Numbered from the stretch's first letter, positions 1-8,220 are shown. The stretch: 25,340 nt of DNA from an uncultured Candidatus Pelagibacter sp. (GCA_905616435.1 CAJQSU010000020.1:1-25340); one strand, 5' to 3'. Notes: generated by a model from the sequence alone, not told the origin. Numbers and translations: made by a program.

Positions 1-559
1 ATCAGGAATAAACATTATTTTTTTAATTACCTCATGTTCGATTTTGTCTATAGCACTTTATTATTCAATAAGGTTTGTTCCTAAATTTGAATATATCAAA
101 GATAGAATACTATCTTTTTTTAACGCGGAGACAGGCACACACAATGGTCAATCAGAAAAAGCGATCGACTCAATCACAAGTGGAGGTTTTTTTGGCAAAG
201 GAATAGGGGAAGGAACCTTGAAAAATAGAGTGCCCGAAGCTCATACAGATTATATCATATCAGTTATTTCAGAGGAATTTGGAGTTATAGCCATAATATT
301 AATTTTATTATTGTTTTTAATATTTATCTATTCAGTTTTTAAAAAAGTTTATTTAGAAAATGAAGAAAGAATAAAATTAATTTTAGTAGGCTGTGTAAGT
401 CTTATTTTAGTGCAAGCAACAATACACATAGGAGTTAATATAAGATTATTGCCAACAACAGGAATGACACTTCCCTTTATTAGTTATGGTGGCTCTTCAA
501 TTATTAGCGTCTCAATATTATCAGGAATAATCTTAAATTTAACAAAAAGAAGAGTTTAA
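1..559 (+). CDS. ftsW: FtsW, C-terminal part (duplicate copy, cut by window edge)
   Basis: This is an exact duplicate of the ftsW fragment at 24782-25340, which is described there. The reading frame is open from base 2 with no start codon in the window, so the gene is 5'-truncated by the edge. The stop codon lies 8 bases before murG. Confidence 0.85.
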   Translation, partial: SGINIIFLITSCSILSIALYYSIRFVPKFEYIKDRILSFFNAETGTHNGQSEKAIDSITSGGFFGKGIGEGTLKNRVPEAHTDYIISVISEEFGVIAIILILLLFLIFIYSVFKKVYLENEERIKLILVGCVSLILVQATIHIGVNIRLLPTTGMTLPFISYGGSSIISVSILSGIILNLTKRRV

Positions 560-567
560 TAAAAAAA

Positions 568-1632
568 ATGAAAAAAATATTGATTACAACTGGAGGAACG
601 GGAGGACACATAATTCCCGCACAAATAATTGAAGAACATTTAAGAGACAGTTATGAAATATGCTACTCTACCGATTTAAGAGGTCTTAAGTATTTATCAT
701 CAAGTAATAAAAAAATTATAATTATTGATACACCGAAATTGAACTTAAATTTTTATATTCCACTTAAATTAATAAAGTTAATTTATTTGATATTACAGTC
801 CATATTTTATTTAAAAAAGGAAAAAATTAAAAAAGTAATTTCTATAGGTGGATATATGTCGTTACCAGTAGTTATTGGTGCTAAAATTTTAAGATTAAAA
901 ATTTTTTTATTAGAGCCCAATTTAGTGTTGGGTCGAAGTAATAGATTTTTTTTAAATTTTTCAAAAAAAATAATTTGTTATTCAGACAAGTTATTTAACT
1001 TTCCACAAAAATATAAACATAAGATAGAATTAATTAACCCACTAGTTTCTCAAGTTTTCTATGAAGTGAAAAAAAGCATCAAAATTAATAAGAAATTTTG
1101 TTTTTTGGTATCAGGCGGTAGCCAGGGAGCAAAAATTTTTGATGAATTAATCAAAGATGTTATGGCTCATGTTTCTAAAGATTATTCAATAAAAGTAATT
1201 CAACAAACCAGTATAGAAAATATAAAATACATAAAAAACTTTTATGATTCTAAAAATATTGAAAATGAAATATTTAATTTTGAAAAAAGATTCATTGATC
1301 TGATTAATAAATCTGATCTATGTATTACCAGGGGTGGAGCTACATCACTAGCAGAAATTTCAATTTTGAATAAACCTTTTATTGTTATACCTTTACCAAC
1401 TGCTAAAGATGATCATCAAATGAAAAATGCAAAATTTTATGAAGAAATTGGATGTTGTTGGATTTTAGATCAAAAAACTTTAGACAAAGAAAAGCTACTA
1501 AATACCTTGCTGAATTTATTAAAAGATAATTCTGATTTAATAGTTAAAAAATCAAATTTAGTAAAATTAAATTATAAAAATTCATGGAATGATGTTAATC
1601 AAAAACTAAAAAATATAGTTAATGAAGATTAA
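568..1632 (+). CDS. murG: MurG, lipid II-forming GlcNAc transferase (duplicate copy)
   Basis: This gene is identical in sequence to the copy at 23709-24773, where the function and motifs are given. It lies inside the displaced left arm of the inverted repeat, so it probably does not represent a second gene in the genome. Its stop overlaps the start of murC by 11 bases, as in the right-hand copy. Confidence 0.9.
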   Translation: MKKILITTGGTGGHIIPAQIIEEHLRDSYEICYSTDLRGLKYLSSSNKKIIIIDTPKLNLNFYIPLKLIKLIYLILQSIFYLKKEKIKKVISIGGYMSLPVVIGAKILRLKIFLLEPNLVLGRSNRFFLNFSKKIICYSDKLFNFPQKYKHKIELINPLVSQVFYEVKKSIKINKKFCFLVSGGSQGAKIFDELIKDVMAHVSKDYSIKVIQQTSIENIKYIKNFYDSKNIENEIFNFEKRFIDLINKSDLCITRGGATSLAEISILNKPFIVIPLPTAKDDHQMKNAKFYEEIGCCWILDQKTLDKEKLLNTLLNLLKDNSDLIVKKSNLVKLNYKNSWNDVNQKLKNIVNED

Positions 1633-3016
1633 ACTAGCAAAAAAAGAAATTATTCACTTTATTGGCATTGGCGGGATAGGCATGAGCGGTCTTTCCCTCA
1701 TAATGAAAGGTCAAGGATTTAAGGTACAAGGAAGCGATATTTTGAATAACAAAAATATAGAGAGATTAAAAAAAGAAAAAATTAAAATTTTCTTAAATCA
1801 GTCAAAAAAAAATTTAAAAAATGCGACTATTGTGGTTATTTCATCTGCTATTAAGAATAATAATCCAGAATTGACTGAAGCAAAAAGAAAAAAAATTCCA
1901 ATAATTAAAAGAGGCAAAATGTTAGCTAGTATTGTCTCTTTAATGAAAAATATTGTAGTTGTGGGATCGCATGGAAAAACAACAACAACCTCTTTGATAG
2001 CAGCTATTTTTCAAGAAACAAAAATTGATCCAACTATTATTAACGGAGGAGTAATAAATTCAATAAATAATACTGCTAAACTTGGAAAAAGTGATTGGTC
2101 TATTTTAGAAGCTGACGAGTCTGATGGAAGTTTTGTTCATATTAGCCCCACATACTCGATAATTACCAATATCGACCGAGAACATATGGATTTCTACAAA
2201 TCAATGAATGATTTAAAAAACTACTTTATAGAGTTCATCAATAAAGTTCCTTCATTTGGTAAATCATTTATTTGTGTGGATGATAAAATTAATAATGAAA
2301 TAATTAAAAAAATTAAAAACAAAAATTTCTATACTTATGGTGAAAAAAATAATTCAAACTTTAAGATAAAAAATATAAAGCAGCATGAAACCTTTTCAGT
2401 GTTTGATGTTGATGTAAGCTTGCCTAATAAAAAAGTTTTAAATATTAAAAAATTAAAGATTCCACTACTTGGTGTACACAATATTAGAAATTCTGTTGGA
2501 GCCTTAGGCGTTGCCTTATCTGTGGGTATTCCCATTCAAAAAATTAAAAAAGGATTAATGAATTTTAAGGGGGTTCAAAGAAGATTTAATAAAATATTCA
2601 CATACAACAATATTGATTTTTATGATGATTACGCTCATCATCCAACTGAAATTAAAGTTGTGCTACAAGGAGTTAAAAAAGTTTTTAATAAATATGATAA
2701 AGTATGTATTTTTCAACCCCATAGAATTTCAAGACTTAAAGATTTAAAAAAAGAATTTACCTATGCCTTTAAAGATGCTGATACAGTTATTTTATGTCCA
2801 ATTTATACAGCTGGGGAAAAAATTAAGTTAGGATTTGATTATGAAGATTTTGCAAAGAAAATTATAAAAAACTCTGGTGTTAAATTATTTATGGTTGAAA
2901 ATAATAATCAATTAGCAAAATATTTAAAACAAAATATGTTTGGTAAAAAAATAGTTGTAGGAATGGGTGCTGGGTCAATTTCCAGCTGGATAAAAGAGCT
3001 ACCAAAATTAATGTAA
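1622..3016 (+). CDS. murC: MurC, UDP-MurNAc:L-alanine ligase (duplicate copy)
   Basis: This gene is identical to the copy at 22325-23719, where it is described. It sits in the displaced left arm. Its stop TAA shares one base with the ATG of murB (TAATG), which suggests translational coupling. Confidence 0.9.
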   Translation: MKIKLAKKEIIHFIGIGGIGMSGLSLIMKGQGFKVQGSDILNNKNIERLKKEKIKIFLNQSKKNLKNATIVVISSAIKNNNPELTEAKRKKIPIIKRGKMLASIVSLMKNIVVVGSHGKTTTTSLIAAIFQETKIDPTIINGGVINSINNTAKLGKSDWSILEADESDGSFVHISPTYSIITNIDREHMDFYKSMNDLKNYFIEFINKVPSFGKSFICVDDKINNEIIKKIKNKNFYTYGEKNNSNFKIKNIKQHETFSVFDVDVSLPNKKVLNIKKLKIPLLGVHNIRNSVGALGVALSVGIPIQKIKKGLMNFKGVQRRFNKIFTYNNIDFYDDYAHHPTEIKVVLQGVKKVFNKYDKVCIFQPHRISRLKDLKKEFTYAFKDADTVILCPIYTAGEKIKLGFDYEDFAKKIIKNSGVKLFMVENNNQLAKYLKQNMFGKKIVVGMGAGSISSWIKELPKLM

Positions 3017-3927
3017 TGAAAATTAATGAATTAAAAGAATTACTTAAAAAGTTTGAATCAAATGTTATTTATAATGCTGATTTAAAAAAAAAAAATTGGT
3101 TTAATATTGGGGGTAAAACAAAAGTTTTTTTTAAAGCTAATGAATTAAAAGATTTAGTGGAGTTTTTAAAAATATTAGGCAACAGAGAAAAAATTCATAT
3201 AATTGGAGCAGGTTCAAACACATTAATTACAGACGAAGTTTATGAGGGTGTAATAATTAAACTTGGAAAAAATTTTAATAGACTATCTGTCTTAAATTCA
3301 AATATAATTATTTCAGGAGCGGCCGTTTTAGATAAAAAATTAGCAGATTTTGCAGCTGAGAATGACTTAAGTGGATTTGAATTTCTAGCTTGTATTCCCG
3401 GGACCATTGGTGGGGGGCTTAAAATGAATGCTGGTTGTTTTGGAAGAGAGATAAAAGATATTTTAATTTCAATACAAGCAGTAGATAAAATTGGAAATAT
3501 ATTAACCATTCAAGCGAAAGAAATTAATTTTAACTATAGAAATAATGATTTGTCAGAAGATTTAATATTTTTAAGCGCTTCATTCAAAGGTGAAAAACAA
3601 TATAAAAAAAAGATAATTGAAACAATGTCAATATTAAAAGTTAAAAAGGATAATAACCAACCAACTAGAATTAAAACTAGTGGTAGTACATTTAAAAATC
3701 CAACCAAAGAAACCACAAAAAAGGCCTGGGAATTAATCAAAGAGTCTGTACCAGCCGATACTCAATTTGGAGATGCTTGTATTTCAGACAAACATTCAAA
3801 TTTCTTTGTAAATAAAGGAAATGCATCATTCACTGATATGAAAAAGTTAATTAATTTTGTTGAAAAAAGTGTATTCAAGAAAACAGGTATCAATATAGAA
3901 AAAGAAATAAAAATTTTAGAAAATTGA
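3016..3927 (+). CDS. murB: MurB, UDP-N-acetylenolpyruvoylglucosamine reductase (duplicate copy)
   Basis: This gene is identical to the copy at 21414-22325, where it is described. It is the last complete gene of the left arm. Its TGA stop overlaps the TTG start of the broken ddl copy that follows (TTGA). Confidence 0.9.
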   Translation: MKINELKELLKKFESNVIYNADLKKKNWFNIGGKTKVFFKANELKDLVEFLKILGNREKIHIIGAGSNTLITDEVYEGVIIKLGKNFNRLSVLNSNIIISGAAVLDKKLADFAAENDLSGFEFLACIPGTIGGGLKMNAGCFGREIKDILISIQAVDKIGNILTIQAKEINFNYRNNDLSEDLIFLSASFKGEKQYKKKIIETMSILKVKKDNNQPTRIKTSGSTFKNPTKETTKKAWELIKESVPADTQFGDACISDKHSNFFVNKGNASFTDMKKLINFVEKSVFKKTGINIEKEIKILEN

Positions 3928-4097
3928 AAAATAAAATTTTAATAATTTCAGGTGGCGTTTCAAAGGAGCGTGAAATAAGCCTTCAAACTGGCAGTCAAGT
4001 TGCTAAAGAATTAAAAAAAAATGGATACATAATAAAATTTTACCATCCTTCATCTTTATTTTACCACCAACTATTGTTGAAACAGGTGTGCCTTTAA
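3924..4097 (+). pseudogene. ddl: 5' fragment of ddl fused to pyrC antisense
   Basis: The frame starts with a TTG that overlaps the murB stop. It encodes exactly the first 38 codons of the D-alanine--D-alanine ligase found whole at 20503-21417. At 4037/4038 the sequence changes to the antisense strand of pyrC, adding 19 unrelated codons before a TAA at 4095-4097. The fragment keeps the N-terminal GGVSKEREIS motif but lacks all of the ATP-grasp catalytic part, so it cannot be functional. It marks the chimeric junction. Confidence 0.85.
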
Positions 4098-5304
4098 ATT
4101 TAAATCCGTCAAATGGAGACCAACCACATTTACTTTCAATATTTTCATTTTTGATTTCAATTGTTTTATTCATGTCTACAATTGTAAAATCGGCATCAAA
4201 TCCTTCTTTAATAAATCCTTTGTTTTTAATTCCAAAAATATTTATTGGGTTTTCGCATATTAGATTCATCAATTGGTTGAGGGATAACTTTCCATTATTT
4301 ACATGATTAAGCATAACTGGTAGTAGAGTTTGGACTCCGGGCATACCAGATGGTGAGTTTGGATATTTTTTTTCTTTATCTTCTTTTAGATGTGGGGCGT
4401 GATCAGAGCCAATTGTATCATTTAAATTATTTTTAACTCCATACCATAATCGATCATAATGAGATTTATCTCTTAAAGGTGGATTCATTTGGGCATAAGT
4501 TCCAAGTTTATCGTAGCAATCTGGAGCGTAGATCGTTAAATGCTGTGGAGTTATCTCAAAAGTAATATTTCCTTTGTGTTGGGATAAAAAATCAATTTCG
4601 TCTTTTGTTGTTACATGAAGAATATGAGCTTTCTTATTATATCGCTCAGCAATTCTAACTATTCTTCTAGTGGAAGAGATTGCACATTCTACACTTCTCC
4701 AGATTGGATGCGAGTGAACATCTCCATCTTTAATTAATTTTTTATTAAGGTTTAAAATAGCCTCATCTTCAGAGTGTACTGCAACCACTTTTGAACTATT
4801 TTGAAATACTTTTTCGATATCAGCTTCGTGTTGTACTAATAAGTTTCCAGTAGATGAGCCTGCAAAAAGTTTAATCCCACAACACCCTTTTAAATCTTTT
4901 AAATCTTTTAAATCTTTTGCGTTATCTGGTGTTGCACCAAAATAAAAAGCATAATTGCAATACATTCTATTTTTAGCAAGATCCAATTTTTTCTGAAACT
5001 CTACTTTATTTGCTGTCGGTGGGTTTGTGTTGGGCATTTCAAACACACTGGTAATTCCTCCAGCAATTGCAGCTCTACTTCCAGAATGAAGATCTTCTGT
5101 ATCTGTTGAACCTGGCTCTCTAAAATGAGTTTGAGTGTCTATACATCCTGGTAAAACAGTTTGACCTTCTGCGTTTAATGTTTCTTTAGCTTCCTCAGAA
5201 ATTTGACCAATTTGGTGAATTTTACCGTCTTTAATTGCAACATTCACATCTTTTAATTCACCATCAATGTAACATTGTCCATTTTTAATTATAAGATCTA
5301 ACAT
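4003..5304 (-). CDS. pyrC: Class I dihydroorotase, 3' end replaced at the repeat junction
   Basis: This is an amidohydrolase-family dihydroorotase, which interconverts N-carbamoyl-L-aspartate and dihydroorotate in de novo pyrimidine synthesis in the cytosol. Visible motifs are an N-terminal THFREPG, the EMPNTNPPT segment, GIKLF with the lysine expected to be carboxylated, HSEDE, ILHVTT and GSDHAPH. The usual metal-binding HxH before FREPG reads QTH, as I recall for an alphaproteobacterial subgroup. The native frame runs from ATG 5304 to about 4038 (422 codons). The last 11 codons come from ddl antisense sequence inside the inverted repeat, so the true C-terminus is missing, probably only a few residues. 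The gene is divergent from ygfZ with a 43-base spacer. The relatives hydantoinase and allantoinase are less likely given FREPG and MPNTNPPT. Confidence 0.85.
   Translation of the reverse strand: MLDLIIKNGQCYIDGELKDVNVAIKDGKIHQIGQISEEAKETLNAEGQTVLPGCIDTQTHFREPGSTDTEDLHSGSRAAIAGGITSVFEMPNTNPPTANKVEFQKKLDLAKNRMYCNYAFYFGATPDNAKDLKDLKDLKGCCGIKLFAGSSTGNLLVQHEADIEKVFQNSSKVVAVHSEDEAILNLNKKLIKDGDVHSHPIWRSVECAISSTRRIVRIAERYNKKAHILHVTTKDEIDFLSQHKGNITFEITPQHLTIYAPDCYDKLGTYAQMNPPLRDKSHYDRLWYGVKNNLNDTIGSDHAPHLKEDKEKKYPNSPSGMPGVQTLLPVMLNHVNNGKLSLNQLMNLICENPINIFGIKNKGFIKEGFDADFTIVDMNKTIEIKNENIESKCGWSPFDGFKFKGTPVSTIVGGKIKMKDGKILLCIHFFLIL
4888..4918. repeat. 9-bp tandem repeat inside pyrC
   Basis: The unit ttttaaatc occurs three times in direct succession, followed by a partial fourth (tttt). 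Read on the minus strand it encodes the repeated tripeptide KDL, giving KDLKDLKDLKG. It keeps the frame, so copy-number change would add or remove three residues in a linker before the GIKLF motif. This looks like a slippage-generated repeat. Confidence 0.8.
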
Positions 5305-5318
5305 TTATAGAAAAAGTA

Positions 5319-5324
5319 ATTATA
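5319..5324 (-). promoter_or_regulatory. Putative -10 box of pyrC
   Basis: The minus strand carries a perfect TATAAT 14 bases before the pyrC ATG. A TTGATT at a short 15-base spacing could act as a weak -35. If it is used, the transcript would start only a few bases before the start codon. This is motif matching in AT-rich DNA, so chance is a real possibility. Confidence 0.35.
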
Positions 5325-5347
5325 TTAAAAATGATGATCAATCAAAT

Positions 5348-6241
5348 ATGAATATTAAAGATGTATATATTTTAGATGATAGGGCTATCCTTTACCTTAA
5401 TGGTGAGGATACAAAAGATTTCCTACAAAATCTAATTAGTAACGACATCAATAAAATAAATGAAAAAAAGAGCTGCTTTACATCATTATTATCTCCTCAA
5501 GGTAAATTTTTGTATGAGTTTATTATAATCAAACATAAATCTGGTTATATAATTGATTGTGAAAAATCTCAGGCAGATGGCTTATTCAAACAACTAGATA
5601 TTTATAAATTAAGATCAAAAGTTGAAATTCTTAACCTCAGCAATGAATTTGTGGTTGCAGCATTCAGTCTTGAAAAATTTCTAACTTTTGAAGAAGCTCT
5701 AGATACTCCTGGCTTTACTTTAAGATATAGAGAAGATCCAATTTTTTTAGATCCTCGAAATAAACATTTGGGTGCTAGATTGATTATTAATTTGGAAAAA
5801 CTTTATTTAACATTAAAAAAACTTGATTTACATGCCTCAAATCCAAAAGGTTATTATTTGTTTAGTCATAAACTTGGAATAGTTCCAAAAGATTTTAACA
5901 AACTACAAAATAAATTATTTGGAATTGAATGTAATTATGAAGAGCTTAATGGAATTGATTTTAAAAAAGGTTGTTATGTTGGGCAGGAAAACACTGCAAG
6001 AATAAAGTTGAAGAACAAACTTTCTAAAAGGTTATTACCCATATATTTAATAAAGGGAAAAAAATTAACTGAAGGTGAGAGTATTTATTACAAGGAAAAT
6101 GAAATTGGAAAAGTTTTAATAAATAATGATTATCCTTTTGCTTTAATCAAATACTTAGATGAAAATTTTGATGAAAAGTTTGATTTTAATACAAAATATG
6201 CCTCAATTAATATTAAAATACCTGATTGGATTAAGATTTAA
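5348..6241 (+). CDS. ygfZ: YgfZ/GcvT-like folate-binding protein
   Basis: This protein belongs to the YgfZ (IBA57-related) family, a folate-binding relative of the glycine-cleavage T-protein that helps assemble or repair certain Fe-S enzymes. The family signature KGCYVGQE is present at about residues 207-214, including the conserved cysteine 209. The N-terminus (YLNGEDTKDFLQNLISND) matches the typical opening of the family. At 297 residues it is slightly shorter than the E. coli protein (326). It starts at ATG 5348 and is divergent from pyrC. Its stop lies 10 bases from the 3' end of the convergent tRNA-Leu. A neighbouring gene, nadA, encodes a [4Fe-4S] enzyme that could be a client; that link is inference from position only. 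Confidence 0.88.
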   Translation: MNIKDVYILDDRAILYLNGEDTKDFLQNLISNDINKINEKKSCFTSLLSPQGKFLYEFIIIKHKSGYIIDCEKSQADGLFKQLDIYKLRSKVEILNLSNEFVVAAFSLEKFLTFEEALDTPGFTLRYREDPIFLDPRNKHLGARLIINLEKLYLTLKKLDLHASNPKGYYLFSHKLGIVPKDFNKLQNKLFGIECNYEELNGIDFKKGCYVGQENTARIKLKNKLSKRLLPIYLIKGKKLTEGESIYYKENEIGKVLINNDYPFALIKYLDENFDEKFDFNTKYASINIKIPDWIKI

Positions 6242-6251
6242 TCAAATATTT

Positions 6252-6337
6252 TGGTGCGGCCGGAGAGACTCGAACTCTCATGGAATAGGTCCACACGGCC
6301 CTCAACCGTGCCTGTCTACCAATTTCAGCACGACCGC
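6252..6337 (-). tRNA. tRNA-Leu(GAG) with encoded CCA
   Basis: The minus strand folds into a class II tRNA. The acceptor stem pairs GCGGTCG with CGGCCGC (one G-U). The anticodon stem pairs CACGG with CCGTG around the loop TTGAGGG, giving anticodon GAG for leucine codons CUC/CUU. There is a long variable arm (TGGA/TCCA) and a T-arm GAGAG-TTCGAGT-CTCTC. Discriminator A is followed by an encoded CCA at 6252-6254. It is markedly more GC-rich than its surroundings, as expected for a tRNA in an AT-rich genome. Confidence 0.95.
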
Positions 6338-6347
6338 AATGTGTGTC

Positions 6348-6376
6348 ATAATAAATGAATGACAATTATCATTCAA
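6348..6376 (-). promoter_or_regulatory. Putative promoter of tRNA-Leu
   Basis: On the minus strand, TTGAAT (6376-6371) and TATTAT (6353-6348) are separated by exactly 17 bases. Ten bases then lead to the mature 5' end of the tRNA at 6337. Spacing and position fit a sigma-70 type promoter. Confidence 0.55.
6357..6374. promoter_or_regulatory. 18-bp imperfect palindrome between tRNA-Leu and nadA
   Basis: GAATGACAATTATCATTC is self-complementary in eight of nine pairs, with one C/A mismatch beside the central AATT. It fills most of the spacer of the putative tRNA promoter and ends just before the first possible nadA start (TTG 6378). This is a suitable place for an operator, but no regulator is identified. 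A hairpin or chance palindrome in AT-rich DNA is also possible. Confidence 0.4.
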
Positions 6377-6392
6377 ATTGGTAAAAAACTTT

Positions 6393-7382
6393 ATGGAATT
6401 TACACGAGAAGTACAAAAAGCAACAGATCCTATTTATCAAAAAATTTCTAGGGTAATGCCAGAAATAGAGTGGTCAGTGCACGCTCCTTATATTCATGAA
6501 ATTAACAAACTTAAAAAAGAAAAGAATGCAGTGATACTTGCTCACAATTATCAAACACCAGAAATCTATCATGGTGTAGCTGACTTTGCAGCTGACTCTC
6601 TTGCTCTGGCTATTGAAGCGTCAAAAACATCTGCAGATATAATTTTAATGGCCGGGGTTCATTTTATGGCTGAAACAGCAAAACTTATGAGTCCTAATAA
6701 AAAAGTTATTTTACCTGATATGGATGCAGGTTGTTCGTTGTCATCATCAATTACAGGAAAAGATGTAAGATTATTAAAAGAAAAATACCCTGGTGTACCT
6801 GTGGTGTCATATGTAAATACATCAGCAGAAGTAAAAGCTGAAACTGATATTTGCTGTACATCAGCTAATGCAGTAAAAATTGTAAAATCACTAGGAGTTA
6901 AGAAGGTAATTTTTTTACCTGATGATTACCTTGCAAAATATGTTGCTACACAAACAGATGTTGAAATTATATCTTGGAAGGGTATTTGCATTGTGCATGA
7001 TCAATTTAGTGAAAAAGAAATTAATGATATTAGAAAAAATAACCCTGGAATTAAAATCATTGCTCATCCAGAATGTCCACCAGATGTAATAAAAGCAAGT
7101 GACTTTGCTGGCTCTACTTCTGGGATGATAAAGTACGTTCAAGATAATCAGCCAAAGAAAGTAATGATGGTCACTGAGTGCTCTATGAGTGATAATATTC
7201 AAGTAGAAAATCCAAATGTAGATTTTATTAAAACATGTAATATGTGTCCTTACATGAAAAAAATTACTCTTCCAAAAATATTAGATTGTCTTAAAAATGA
7301 AACAGGTGAAATAATTATGGATAAGGAAACAATTGATAAAGCCAGAATATCAGTTGAAAGAATGACAGCCATTGGCAGATAA
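6393..7382 (+). CDS. nadA: Quinolinate synthase NadA
   Basis: NadA condenses iminoaspartate with dihydroxyacetone phosphate to quinolinate, the first committed precursor of NAD, using a [4Fe-4S] cluster. The three expected cluster regions are visible (numbered from ATG 6393): MDAGCS (Cys114), HPECPP (Cys228) and CNMCPY (Cys282/Cys285). The family opening ILAHNYQ and the segment GSTSGM are also present. ATG 6393 gives 329 residues. An in-frame TTG at 6378 would add five residues, and neither start has a Shine-Dalgarno sequence, so the choice is uncertain. nadC follows 4 bases after the stop, making a nadA-nadC operon. No nadB (aspartate oxidase) is adjacent, so the iminoaspartate source must be encoded elsewhere or be another enzyme. 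Confidence 0.93.
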   Translation: MEFTREVQKATDPIYQKISRVMPEIEWSVHAPYIHEINKLKKEKNAVILAHNYQTPEIYHGVADFAADSLALAIEASKTSADIILMAGVHFMAETAKLMSPNKKVILPDMDAGCSLSSSITGKDVRLLKEKYPGVPVVSYVNTSAEVKAETDICCTSANAVKIVKSLGVKKVIFLPDDYLAKYVATQTDVEIISWKGICIVHDQFSEKEINDIRKNNPGIKIIAHPECPPDVIKASDFAGSTSGMIKYVQDNQPKKVMMVTECSMSDNIQVENPNVDFIKTCNMCPYMKKITLPKILDCLKNETGEIIMDKETIDKARISVERMTAIGR

Positions 7383-7386
7383 ATAA

Positions 7387-8220
7387 GTGTCAAAAATAAA
7401 ACTAAACAAAGATTTCATTCGTAATATAACAAAGCAAGCCTTAAATGAAGATCTCTACCCTTCTGGAGATATAACTTCAAGTTTAGTTAAAAATCATAAA
7501 GTTATAAAATTTAAACTTTTATCAAATCAAAATGCAATTATTGGTGGTTTGTTATTTGCAAAACATGCCTTTGATTTAGTTGATAATAAAATTAAATTCG
7601 TAATTAAAAAAAAAGATGGCTCACAAGTAAAAAAAGGCTCATTAATTGCAACAATTGAAGGTAAAGCAAAAAATATACTCAAAGCTGAGAGAGTTGCTCT
7701 AAATTTTTTATCTCACATCTCAGGTATAGCTACTAAAACTAATGAATTTGTAAAACTAGTGGGAAAAAAAACTAAGATTTGCTGTACAAGGAAAACAATT
7801 CCAAATTTAAGAGTTTTACAAAAATATGCAGTTAAATTGGGGGGTGGAACTAATCATCGATTTAATTTAAGTGATGAATATTTGATTAAAGATAATCACA
7901 TTGCGTCATCTGATTTAAAAACTTTAGTTTTAAGAGCCATAAAGAATAAAAAAGGTAAAAAAATCACTGTTGAAGTTGATAACTTAAAACAACTAAAATC
8001 TATTATGGGTTTAAAATTTAATACTGTTTTGTTTGATAATATGAATATTAAAGATTTAAAAGCAGGTGTTAGGATTGCTAAAAAGTATTATGAAACAGAA
8101 GCATCAGGTAATATCAGTTTAAAAACAGTTAAAGCAGTTGCTACAACTGGGGTAAATAGAATTTCTGTTGGAAGTATTACACATAGTTTTATAGCTGTCG
8201 ATTTAAAACTAGAAGTCTAA
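7387..8220 (+). CDS. nadC: Nicotinate-nucleotide pyrophosphorylase (QPRTase)
   Basis: NadC converts quinolinate and PRPP to nicotinate mononucleotide, CO2 and pyrophosphate, the step after NadA in NAD synthesis. Signature segments are AERVALNFLSHISG, CTRKTIPNLR, KLGGGTNHR with DEYLIKDNH, the VEVDN strand and LFDNM. These correspond to the PRPP- and quinolinate-binding residues of the family. At 277 residues it has a typical length. The start codon is GTG 7387, four bases after the nadA stop, with no better in-frame alternative nearby. The 3' end overlaps the stop of the convergent pyrophosphohydrolase gene by 4 bases. Confidence 0.94.
   Translation: MSKIKLNKDFIRNITKQALNEDLYPSGDITSSLVKNHKVIKFKLLSNQNAIIGGLLFAKHAFDLVDNKIKFVIKKKDGSQVKKGSLIATIEGKAKNILKAERVALNFLSHISGIATKTNEFVKLVGKKTKICCTRKTIPNLRVLQKYAVKLGGGTNHRFNLSDEYLIKDNHIASSDLKTLVLRAIKNKKGKKITVEVDNLKQLKSIMGLKFNTVLFDNMNIKDLKAGVRIAKKYYETEASGNISLKTVKAVATTGVNRISVGSITHSFIAVDLKLEV

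Larger units (their letters stand above)
1..4037. repeat. Left arm of a 4037-bp perfect inverted repeat
   Basis: This arm is the reverse complement of 21304-25340. The first base of the window pairs with the last, and the encoded MurG, MurC and MurB proteins are identical in both copies. The match ends at 4037/21304: the left arm then reads tttaccatcc (pyrC antisense), while the right arm continues into the rest of ddl. Because ddl is broken here and intact on the right, this is the displaced copy. Exact identity, including silent sites and spacers, argues for an artefact or a very recent event. Confidence 0.95.

Noticed and set aside
3240..3740. Two antisense reading frames in murB (89 and 68 codons), mirrored at 21601-22101
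   Set aside because: They are opposite-strand shadows of murB and appear twice only because the repeat is duplicated.
1..4037. Terminal inverted repeats of a linear plasmid, phage or transposon
   Set aside because: The arms contain only chromosomal cell-wall genes, one of them cut mid-gene at the inner border, and there is no transposase, integrase, telomere-type gene or target-site duplication.
6159..6362. Small plus-strand reading frame of 67 codons over the end of ygfZ and the tRNA
   Set aside because: It overlaps the ygfZ 3' end in another frame and runs through the antisense of tRNA-Leu; its protein resembles the well-known spurious translations of tRNA genes.
6357..6374. Fur or Irr box upstream of nadA
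   Set aside because: The palindrome resembles an iron box only loosely (even-length core, one mismatch), so I do not name a regulator.
6915..7202. Antisense reading frame of 95 codons within nadA
   Set aside because: It lies wholly inside a well-supported gene, has no recognisable domain, and is explained by AT-rich codon use on the opposite strand.
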